Below are positions 1 through 6,804 of a stretch of DNA of 41,871 bases, one piece after another. How positions within the stretch are numbered: position 1 is the stretch's first letter; every line of letters starts with the position of its first letter. This DNA is from Deltaproteobacteria bacterium. Lineage in GTDB: Bacteria > Myxococcota_A > Polyangia > Haliangiales > Haliangiaceae. The notes under the pieces are model-generated. The model was not told the origin of the DNA and made no database searches. It saw nothing but the letters and a program-made list of their open reading frames with translations. Location: assembly GCA_013812655.1 (NCBI GenBank), contig JACCTC010000288.1, positions 1 to 41,871 of the forward strand, written 5' to 3'. The position numbers and the translations under genes are program-made.

Positions 1-208
1 GGCGCTCTTCGAGCGCCGCCACGACGAGGATCGCGGTGACGTCGCCGTCGCGCTATCGGCGAGCCGGGCATTCCTCGCCGCCGGCTCGGTCAGCCACGCG
101 GTGCGCTGGCTCGGCGTTGGCGCTGCACGCGCGGCGGCGCTGGGCCGCGAGGAGCTGGCGCAACGGCTGCGGCTGAAGCAGGAACGCGTGCGCGAGCGCC
201 TGAGCTGA
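1..208 (+). CDS. C-terminal end of an unknown protein (partial)
   Basis: Reading frame 2 is open from the window edge to the TGA at 206-208 and gives the last 68 residues of a protein. The visible part is rich in Ala, Arg and Leu and predicted helical, ending in a charged Arg/Glu-rich helix. I recognise no domain. The helical pattern could fit a TPR-like or a DNA-binding C-terminal region, but nothing decides between them. G/C-rich third positions match the neighbouring genes, so it is probably a real coding end. It converges on the binding-protein gene that ends at 230. Confidence 0.5.
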   Translation, partial: ALFERRHDEDRGDVAVALSASRAFLAAGSVSHAVRWLGVGAARAAALGREELAQRLRLKQERVRERLS

Positions 209-221
209 GGCGCGGCCGCCT
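208..221. terminator. Small hairpin between two convergent genes
   Basis: AGGCG (208-212) and CGCCT (217-221) form a perfect 5-bp stem with a CGGC loop, between the stop codons at 206-208 (plus) and 230-232 (minus). There is no T-run on either side, so it is only a terminator-like structure. Confidence 0.3.
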
Positions 222-229
222 GGAGTCCG

Positions 230-1012
230 CTAGATCGCGGACAGCAGCGGGATGTACGTGCCGGGCGGCGGGACGTCGAACCCTTCGACGTTGAACATCG
301 ACGTGAAGGTCGCGTTCGAGCGTGGATCGGCGATCAGCTTCTGCAAGCCGGCGACCAGCGAGTCCGCGCGGTCCGGCGCGAGCTTCGGGCTCAGCACGAC
401 GCCATCGTTTGGCGACTCCTCGGTGTAGGCGAGCAGCTTGAGACGCGGTGCGCGCACGCGCCACGTCTCCTTGAGGCCACCGGGCCCGACGAACAGCGCC
501 GTGAGATCCGCATCGAAGTCGAGGATCGCGTCGATGCACGCCGCATACGATCCGAACATGCGCTGGTTGAGAAATGCGGTCTCGACATCGACGCCGACGC
601 TGCGCAGGTACGCACGCGGCATCAGGTAGCCGCCGACCGAAGATTCGTCGACCCACGCGACGCGCGGGCGGAACACACCGGTACCGAGCGAGCTGATGTC
701 GAAGGTGTCCTGCGCGCGGCTCACGAGCGCGGAGCGATAGGTAGTCGCGCCACCGCGGATCGCCCGCAGCGCCATCCGGCCGCCGACCGACTCGATGCGC
801 GCGCAGGTGAGCGGCGGTCCCCACGCCGCGTCGACCTCGCCGCCGAGTATCGCGGTCTGCAGCGCCTTGTACGTCTTGAACGGCACGACCATCTGGAAGC
901 CGGCCGTGTAGAGGAGGTCTGCGAACTCGCGCGCGAGCGCCCAGACCGGTGCGGTCCCGAGCGACGGCGGCAGGCCGAACGTGAACCCTGTGCGATCGCT
1001 CGGCTCCCCCAT
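230..1012 (-). CDS. PhnD/SsuA-like phosphate/phosphonate-type binding protein, no signal peptide
   Basis: The 260-residue product resembles periplasmic binding proteins of the PhnD/transferrin-like type. It has an N-terminal FTFGLPPSLG strand, the typical 'length of target then GGEVDAAWGPP' segment around residues 60-70, and a later segment (FGSYAACIDAILDFDADLTALFV) resembling the second lobe. GTG at 1015 directly precedes ATG at 1012; I chose the ATG. No hydrophobic signal sequence is visible with either start. The protein may therefore be cytoplasmic, or a ligand-sensing domain rather than a transporter component. No permease or ATPase gene is adjacent. It is divergent from radA, with about 90 bases between starts. 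The family call is good; the ligand is unknown. Confidence 0.75.
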   Translation of the reverse strand: MGEPSDRTGFTFGLPPSLGTAPVWALAREFADLLYTAGFQMVVPFKTYKALQTAILGGEVDAAWGPPLTCARIESVGGRMALRAIRGGATTYRSALVSRAQDTFDISSLGTGVFRPRVAWVDESSVGGYLMPRAYLRSVGVDVETAFLNQRMFGSYAACIDAILDFDADLTALFVGPGGLKETWRVRAPRLKLLAYTEESPNDGVVLSPKLAPDRADSLVAGLQKLIADPRSNATFTSMFNVEGFDVPPPGTYIPLLSAI

Positions 1013-1101
1013 CACGGCCAGTGTACTGCGATCGCGGAGCGGTCTTGGCGCGCGGTGGAGCTGATCACCGGTTCAGTCAGACCGCTCTGGTACGTGGAGG
1101 C

Positions 1102-2484
1102 ATGGCCAAGATCAAGGCGCTCAAGGTGCGCACCGCGTACCGGTGCCAGGCCTGTGCTCATGTCGAGTCGCGCTGGCTCGGACGCTGCCCGGCCTGTCAG
1201 GAATGGAGCTCGCTCGTCGAGGAGATCGAGGCGGCCGCACCGCCCCGGCCGAGCGCTGCGGGTGTCGCCGATGGTGCCTCGCCGATCTCGATCGTCGAGG
1301 TCGTCGAGATCAGCGCGAAGGATCGCCGGAGCTGCGGGATCGGCGAGCTCGACCGGGTGCTTGGCGGCGGGCTGGTCGCCGGCTGCCTCGTGCTACTCGG
1401 GGGCGATCCGGGCGTTGGCAAGTCGACGCTGCTCGTGCAGGCCCTCGCGGGGCTGGCGCGCAGCGGCCGCGTGCTGTACGCGACGGGCGAGGAATCGGTC
1501 GCGCAGACCGCGATGCGGGCACGTCGCGTCGGTGCGGCCGATGCGCGGCTCGCGGTGGTCGCCGAGACCGACGTCGAGAAGATCCTCGCGCACGCACGCG
1601 CCGAGCTGCCCGCGATCCTCGCGGTCGACTCGATCCAGACGATGTACACGCCGCTGCTCGACTCGATCCCCGGATCGCTCGCGCAGGTTCGCGAGTGCGC
1701 GAGCCGGCTCATGCAGTTCGCGAAGACGACGGGCGTGCCGACGATCCTCGTCGGTCACGTCACCAAGGACGGCGCGCTTGCGGGGCCCAAGACCCTCGAG
1801 CACCTCGTCGATGTCGTGCTGCAGCTCGAGGGCGACGGTGGGCCATACCGGATCCTGCGTGCGCACAAGAATCGCTTCGGCTCGACCCAGGAGATCGGGG
1901 TCTTCGAGATGCGGGGCGCCGGGATAGCCGAGGTCACGAACCCGTCCGCCCACCTGCTGGCGGAGCGACCACTCGGCGCGCCGGGCTCGGTGGTCGTCGC
2001 ATCGGCGGATGGCGCACGCCCGCTGCTCGTCGAGATCCAGGCGCTGGTCGCGCCCGCGAGCGCGGGGGTCGGCCGGCGTACCGCGGCCGGCGTCGATGGC
2101 AACCGGGTCTCGCTGCTGCTCGCGGTGCTGGCGCAGCGGGCGAGCTGCGATGTCCTCGATCGCGACGTGTTCGTCAACGTCGCCGGCGGGATCCGGCTCG
2201 GTGAGCCCGCGATCGATCTCGGCGTGGCGTGCGCGATCGCGTCGTCGGCGCGCGGTCGTGCGATCGATGCGCGGACGGTGATGTTCGGCGAGGTCGGGCT
2301 CGCCGGCGAGATCCGCGCCGTCCCGCTCTGCGAGCAGCGCCTCGGCGAGGCCGCACGGCTCGGCTTCACGCGTGCGCTGATCCCGGCGCAGAACCTCGCG
2401 CGCCTCGATCCTGCGAGCCGCGCCGCGACCGGCATGGAGCTGGTCGCCGTCGATCGCCTGGTCGCCGCGATCGCCGAGCTCTGA
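1102..2484 (+). CDS. radA: DNA repair protein RadA (Sms)
   Basis: RadA is a RecA-like ATPase that promotes branch migration of recombination intermediates in the cytoplasm. The 460-residue product has every hallmark: an N-terminal zinc finger (Cys15, Cys18, Cys29, Cys32), a Walker A motif GDPGVGKST near residues 101-109, a Walker B-like ILAVDSIQT segment, the RadA-specific KNRFG motif at 256-260, and a C-terminal Lon-protease-like (S16) domain. The length is normal for the family. The frame is open from a GTG at 1021, but ATG 1102 matches the usual RadA beginning (MAKIK..., finger at once). GGAGG at 1096-1100 is only one base from this ATG, closer than ideal. It converges on the outer-membrane protein gene. 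Confidence 0.97.
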   Translation: MAKIKALKVRTAYRCQACAHVESRWLGRCPACQEWSSLVEEIEAAAPPRPSAAGVADGASPISIVEVVEISAKDRRSCGIGELDRVLGGGLVAGCLVLLGGDPGVGKSTLLVQALAGLARSGRVLYATGEESVAQTAMRARRVGAADARLAVVAETDVEKILAHARAELPAILAVDSIQTMYTPLLDSIPGSLAQVRECASRLMQFAKTTGVPTILVGHVTKDGALAGPKTLEHLVDVVLQLEGDGGPYRILRAHKNRFGSTQEIGVFEMRGAGIAEVTNPSAHLLAERPLGAPGSVVVASADGARPLLVEIQALVAPASAGVGRRTAAGVDGNRVSLLLAVLAQRASCDVLDRDVFVNVAGGIRLGEPAIDLGVACAIASSARGRAIDARTVMFGEVGLAGEIRAVPLCEQRLGEAARLGFTRALIPAQNLARLDPASRAATGMELVAVDRLVAAIAEL

Positions 2485-2494
2485 GCCCTCGTTC

Positions 2495-2512
2495 GTGGCC
2501 GGATCAGGCCGC
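2495..2512. terminator. Hairpin between convergent radA and outer-membrane protein gene
   Basis: GTGGCC (2495-2500) can pair with GGCCGC (2507-2512), with one G-T wobble and a six-base loop. It fills the 30-base gap between the two stop codons. There is no T-tract, so termination is an inference from position. Confidence 0.3.
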
Positions 2513-2514
2513 GA

Positions 2515-4368
2515 TCAGAACTGCAGCATCAGACGCAGCTGGAGCGTGTGCGCCGTGCCGGCGTCGCCGGTGTTGTCCGGATCGATGGCGCTGTAGCCGA
2601 AGTCGCCATCGGGATCGAGCGGGTCGTCGTCGGGGTGGTTCATCGCGGCGAACGGGAACAGCACGCCGTACGAGACGCCTGCGAACAGCCCGCCGCCGGA
2701 GTAGCCGAGGTCGGTGTTGAACTCGGTGCCATACATCCGCGAGTTGCCCGGGGTCGCGACCGGCTTCATGGCGAACGACGTGATGTTCGAGATCTTGAAC
2801 TGGATCGACTTCGTGAAGTCGTACGACAGGAACGGCTTGACGTAGCCCGCGTTCGAGACCGCCCCGATCAGGTGGCGGAACAGGATCATGTCGACCTTGT
2901 ATTCGCGGTTGAACATGAACTGCGACAGCTTGCGATCGCTCGACGACGGGTCGCCGAGCAGGTTCGCGAACGCGATGTGCGTGTTGCCTTGCGGCGTGTT
3001 GTCCCACTGATCGCCGGAGGCTGCGCCGCTCTCGAGACCGAGCCGCAGCTTGCCCTCGAGGCCCTTCCAAGTGAACCGCGCGGTGCCGCCGTACTTGCGG
3101 ATGTTCGCCTGCGAGTCGAAGCCGAACTCGTCGAGCCGGCCGATCTTGCCGAACTGGCCGATCGCCTCGGCCTCGAGCTGGATGCGCTTGTACGCGAGCT
3201 TGACCCACGGGTTCGGCGAGTAGGTCTTGAGGTCGCGCGGGACGTACCCGTTCGCCTCGTCGAAGTCGCCGCCGACCGTGAAGCCCGAGACGTCGTTGTC
3301 CCAGCGCTGGGTGCGGTACTCGAAGTAGACGCCGTAGTTGAGCGCGAGCTCGCCGCGCTCGACCTTGTCGCGGAACTCCTGCGGCGCGTCCATGCGCGAC
3401 AGCACGATGATCCACGAGTTGCCGTCATCCTCGTCGTCGAGGTCGAACGGGTGACCCTCGCGGCCCTTGCCCTGCGATGCCTGGTTCGAGACGAGGCGGG
3501 TCGAGTCCCAGTCCGAGGCGATCATGCCGCGGATCTGGGTACCCGGAATCACCGCCGAGAAGCTGACGCGATCGACGGTGTCGCCGTAGTCGCCGTCGAG
3601 ATCGTACGAGCCGTCGATCGGATCGTGGCCGCCGCTGTTCGCGACCATGCCCATGCCCCAGTGGTTCGGCATCCGGCCGAACTTGAGGATGCCGAGCGGC
3701 ACCGCGACCTCGGCCCACGCGCGCTTCACCGCGATCGAGTCGCGATCACTGTTGAGGCCGGCAATCGGCGGCGCCTGGCTCTTGCCGAAGGCACCGAGTG
3801 GGGGCCGGTTGCCGAAGTCGGTGGTGTCCGAGGCATCGAAGCCGCCCGCCCAGCCCTGGTTGACCGGCGTCGAGCCGAGCACGAGGTTATCGAGCACGTC
3901 CGCCTGGACGTGGATCGACGTGCCCTCGTCGAGGTTGATCGTGGGCTCGAGCCGGAGCCGCATGTTCGTGCTCGACAGCGACTCGTCGCACTTGCGTCCG
4001 AGCCGACTCGATCCGCACCCGAGCGCGCGCGGAAACGGCGCGCCGCCGGCGGCGGGATCGTCGACGAACCCGAGATGAAAGTTCTTGAACCAGTCGGTAC
4101 GCATCCGGAAGTAGCCGTCGAGCTCGAGCAGCTTCCAGCGCTTGCGACGACCCTTCGGTGCGGGGAGCACGGGGTTCGTCGGAAGCAGGCCAGGTGCCTT
4201 CGGCGCAGCCTCGGCCACGCCCTCCTTCTTGGCTTCGTCGGGCTGTTGCCCCATGCCACCGCCGGGCATACCGCCGCCGGGTGCGATCTGGGCCTCGGCG
4301 GAGGCCGTCACGAGGAGGAGGCCGACGACGACGCCGGTGCGGAACGTGGCCGTGTGGATATAAGGCAT
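2515..4368 (-). CDS. Outer-membrane beta-barrel protein, TIGR04551-like
   Basis: The product is 617 residues. A signal peptide (hydrophobic core VVVGLLLVTASAEA, cleavage near residue 26) is followed by a Gly/Met/Pro-rich and Lys-rich spacer to about residue 75. The rest is a long region of alternating polar and aromatic residues ending in a typical barrel strand with terminal Phe (LQLRLMLQF). This pattern and segments such as KFGRMPNHWGMGM resemble the myxobacterial family TIGR04551, assigned from memory and of unknown function. The frame extends upstream to 4677, but ATG 4368 gives the only proper signal peptide and lies about 35 bases downstream of a strong promoter match at 4411-4439. No clear Shine-Dalgarno precedes it. 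Confidence 0.8.
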   Translation of the reverse strand: MPYIHTATFRTGVVVGLLLVTASAEAQIAPGGGMPGGGMGQQPDEAKKEGVAEAAPKAPGLLPTNPVLPAPKGRRKRWKLLELDGYFRMRTDWFKNFHLGFVDDPAAGGAPFPRALGCGSSRLGRKCDESLSSTNMRLRLEPTINLDEGTSIHVQADVLDNLVLGSTPVNQGWAGGFDASDTTDFGNRPPLGAFGKSQAPPIAGLNSDRDSIAVKRAWAEVAVPLGILKFGRMPNHWGMGMVANSGGHDPIDGSYDLDGDYGDTVDRVSFSAVIPGTQIRGMIASDWDSTRLVSNQASQGKGREGHPFDLDDEDDGNSWIIVLSRMDAPQEFRDKVERGELALNYGVYFEYRTQRWDNDVSGFTVGGDFDEANGYVPRDLKTYSPNPWVKLAYKRIQLEAEAIGQFGKIGRLDEFGFDSQANIRKYGGTARFTWKGLEGKLRLGLESGAASGDQWDNTPQGNTHIAFANLLGDPSSSDRKLSQFMFNREYKVDMILFRHLIGAVSNAGYVKPFLSYDFTKSIQFKISNITSFAMKPVATPGNSRMYGTEFNTDLGYSGGGLFAGVSYGVLFPFAAMNHPDDDPLDPDGDFGYSAIDPDNTGDAGTAHTLQLRLMLQF

Positions 4369-4410
4369 AGAAAGCACGGGGGATTTAGGCAACGGCGTCA
4401 AGTGCGGCGG

Positions 4411-4439
4411 ACTATAGTGGCGGCTCAGAAGTCGGTCAA
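4411..4439 (-). promoter_or_regulatory. Sigma-70-type promoter for the outer-membrane protein gene
   Basis: On the minus strand TTGACC (plus 4434-4439) and TATAGT (plus 4411-4416) are separated by exactly 17 bases, very close to the consensus. Transcription would start near 4404 and leave a leader of roughly 35 bases before ATG 4368. The -10 lies in the palindrome ACTATAGT, so a weaker plus-strand use towards the gene at 4490 is possible, but I see no matching -35 in that direction. Confidence 0.7.
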
Positions 4440-4489
4440 ACGCACCGGGCAACGAATCACCAATTCGCCGGGTCGAGATCCGGCAGGTT

Positions 4490-5470
4490 ATGGTGCATGC
4501 GATGGCTAATGACCCTCGGCGGCTCGCCGGCGTTGCCTGGCTCGTGATCGTCGCCCACGGGATCGCCCTTGGGAGCGCCCTTGGGATCGCCCTTGGGATC
4601 GGATGTGGCCCGACGATCCGGCCCGACCGCCCGCCGCCCGAGCCCGGCCCGGTCGCAAAGATCCAGCCGCTCCACACGACGAAGGTGTCCGGGCGTCAGA
4701 TCGTCGTCGGCGAGATGTGTCCGCAAGGGGCCGGCGGGCGGCCCGCGGTGGCGCCGCTCGTGATGCGGACGATGGGCTGGAGCGACGATGTCGCCGAGGT
4801 CACCAATGCGGTCGAGCGCGGCAGCGTCCCGCGGTTTGTCGTGTTCGGCGTCGACGGCAAGATCGCCGGGCGCTTCGACACGCTCGGCCTCGCCGAGATC
4901 GGCTCGCAGCAGGCGGTCGCGACCGGCACGTACGTCGGAGCATCACCGTGTACCTCGGACGCCGGCGGCGGTCAGCGCGTCGAGGATCCGAAGTGCGGAC
5001 CGGCGACCGGCGGCTGTGGTCTCGCGGTCGGCGAGCTCACGCGCCCCGACGATCCGCCGGAGACCGTCGGCGTGATCACCGGTGGGGCGTGCCTCCAGGG
5101 CGACGCGCTCGCGGTCGACATCGACGGTGACAAGGTGATGGAGCAGTTCCCGCTCGTGGGCGTGCTCGACGGCGTCCGCAGCCCGGCGGCCGAGTGGGGT
5201 GCCGCGCCGGTGATCGGGGCGGCGTGCACGCCGAAGTTCCAGATCTACGACGTCAAGATCGCGCCGCACCTCGAGCCCGGCAAGGGCGGCGCCGAGAAGC
5301 ACATCATCGGCTTCGATCTCCTCGGGGTCGCCGACCTCGACGGCAATGGCCGGATGGAGCTCGTGATCGCGCTCGAGTTCCCGACGGTTCGTACGATCGT
5401 GGTCTACACGACGACGGGGTCCGCCCAGCGGCTCGAGCTCGCAGGCGAAGGCCAGTCGTTCACGCGCTGA
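4490..5470 (+). CDS. Exported protein of unknown function, possible lipoprotein
   Basis: The 326-residue product starts with a basic N-terminus and a hydrophobic stretch (VAWLVIVAHGIALGSALGIALGIG) ending at Cys39, followed by a Pro-rich linker. A lipoprotein is possible, but position -3 is Gly, so the lipobox is not canonical. The body has several Cys residues and two Ca-loop-like stretches, AVDIDGDKVMEQF and GVADLDGNGRMEL. Such loops are typical of FG-GAP/VCBS-type repeats, and DxDGNG is similar to the protein at 36550. ATG 4502 is an alternative start. The gene is divergent from the outer-membrane protein and precedes nagZ by 42 bases. No catalytic family is recognised. Confidence 0.7.
   Translation: MVHAMANDPRRLAGVAWLVIVAHGIALGSALGIALGIGCGPTIRPDRPPPEPGPVAKIQPLHTTKVSGRQIVVGEMCPQGAGGRPAVAPLVMRTMGWSDDVAEVTNAVERGSVPRFVVFGVDGKIAGRFDTLGLAEIGSQQAVATGTYVGASPCTSDAGGGQRVEDPKCGPATGGCGLAVGELTRPDDPPETVGVITGGACLQGDALAVDIDGDKVMEQFPLVGVLDGVRSPAAEWGAAPVIGAACTPKFQIYDVKIAPHLEPGKGGAEKHIIGFDLLGVADLDGNGRMELVIALEFPTVRTIVVYTTTGSAQRLELAGEGQSFTR
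4559..4602 (+). repeat. 12-bp tandem repeat encoding the signal peptide core
   Basis: The unit GGGATCGCCCTT occurs at 4559-4570, 4571-4582 (one mismatch) and 4583-4594, with a partial fourth copy to 4602. The unit is in frame and encodes Gly-Ile-Ala-Leu, so the hydrophobic core of the export signal is itself a repeat. Confidence 0.9.
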
Positions 5471-5512
5471 CGAGAGCGCGCGTGTCGCCGGCCGGCCTGC
5501 TACTGTCGCGGC

Positions 5513-6637
5513 GTGCGCGACGATGTCGGTCAGCTCCTGTGGATCGGATTCGAAGGGACCACCGTCCCGCCGGCGCTGGGCAAGGCGCTCGCTGCCGGCG
5601 AGTACGGCGCGACGATCCTGTTCAAGCGAAACCTCGCGTTCAGCGTCGTGCACGGCGGCGAGGCCGCGCTCGCTCAGGAAGTCTGTGACGTCGACGCGCT
5701 CCTCGCGCTCAACGCGGATCTCCATCGCAGCGCGCCCGACGGCACGCCCGCGTTGGTCGCGGTCGATCAGGAGGGCGGCCTCGTGCAGCGCGTGCGCGCG
5801 CCGGCCACGCACTGGCCGCCGATGCGGACGCACGACGGCTTCGCCGCGCCCGACGACACCGCGCTCGCCGAGCAGGTGGGCCTCGCGCTCGGCCACGAGC
5901 TGCGCGCGCTCGGCTTCGACATCGACTTCGCGCCGGTGCTCGACATCCACACGAACCCGGCAAACCCGATCATCGGCGACCGCGCGTTCGGTACCGAGCC
6001 CGAGACCGTCGCTCGTCGCGCCCTCGCGTTCGCGCGCGGCCTCGATGCGGCTGGCGTGCTGGCGTGCGGCAAGCACTTCCCGGGGCATGGCGACACCGCG
6101 ACCGACAGCCACCTCGAGCTGCCGCGGATCGATCACCTGATGGATCGCCTCGAGCGCGTGGAGCTCGTGCCGTTCGTGCGCGCGGCCGCTGCGAACCTAC
6201 CGATGATCATGACCGCCCACGTCGTGTTCGCGGCGCTCGACGCGACGCGACCGGCGACGCTCTCCGAGCTCGTCGTCCGCGATCTCTTGCGTGGCAAGCT
6301 CGGCTACCGCGGCGTGATCGTCAGCGACGATCTCGACATGCGCGCGATCGCGGATCGCACCGGCGCCGGCGAGGCCGCGGTCGCCGCGATCCGTGCTGGC
6401 TGCGACGTGCTGCTCCTGTGCCGCGATCCCGCGCACCAGGACGAGGCGCAGGCCGCGCTGCTGCGCGCCGCCGAGACCGATACCGAGCTACGCCGCCGGA
6501 TCGGCGAGTCGGCGGCGCGGGTCCGCGCGATGAAGCGGGCGCACGCCGAGAACCAGCGCGATCGGCCCGCGCCATCGCGGGACGTGATCGGTAGCTACAC
6601 GCACCGCCAGCTCGCGGATCGTCTCGCCGGTCGGTGA
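5513..6637 (+). CDS. nagZ: Glycoside hydrolase family 3, beta-N-acetylhexosaminidase (NagZ type)
   Basis: NagZ removes N-acetylglucosamine from anhydromuropeptides during peptidoglycan recycling. The 374-residue product matches a single-domain GH3 TIM barrel. It shows VDQEGGLVQRV (residues about 83-93), FDIDFAPVLDIHTNPANPIIGDRAFG, the KHFPGHGDTATDSH loop starting at Lys187 that carries the acid/base His, MTAHVVF, and SDDLDM at about 271-276 with the nucleophile Asp. There is no signal peptide, as expected for the cytoplasmic enzyme. The start is GTG 5513; no good Shine-Dalgarno is visible. It follows the exported-protein gene by 42 bases and may be cotranscribed with it. A different GH3 beta-hexosaminidase specificity cannot be excluded. 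Confidence 0.93.
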   Translation: MRDDVGQLLWIGFEGTTVPPALGKALAAGEYGATILFKRNLAFSVVHGGEAALAQEVCDVDALLALNADLHRSAPDGTPALVAVDQEGGLVQRVRAPATHWPPMRTHDGFAAPDDTALAEQVGLALGHELRALGFDIDFAPVLDIHTNPANPIIGDRAFGTEPETVARRALAFARGLDAAGVLACGKHFPGHGDTATDSHLELPRIDHLMDRLERVELVPFVRAAAANLPMIMTAHVVFAALDATRPATLSELVVRDLLRGKLGYRGVIVSDDLDMRAIADRTGAGEAAVAAIRAGCDVLLLCRDPAHQDEAQAALLRAAETDTELRRRIGESAARVRAMKRAHAENQRDRPAPSRDVIGSYTHRQLADRLAGR

Positions 6638-6804
6638 CGTGCCGCCGCGCAGGCCTTCGTCATCAAGATTCTAGATGTTGCCGAGCGGCTTCGCGCAGTG
6701 GGCGCGGCAGCTCTGCGATCTCGAGGATCGATGCAATGCCTGCGAGCCAGGAGGCAACAAACGAGGCATGCCGATGGTACGTCGCTTGCTCGCGCACGCG
6801 GCCG

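Noticed and set aside
2548..4509. A 653-codon plus-strand open frame opposite the outer-membrane protein
   Set aside because: Composition is typical of an antisense shadow (Val/Glu/Arg/Ala), with no domain and no start signal. The minus strand has a signal peptide and a consensus promoter.
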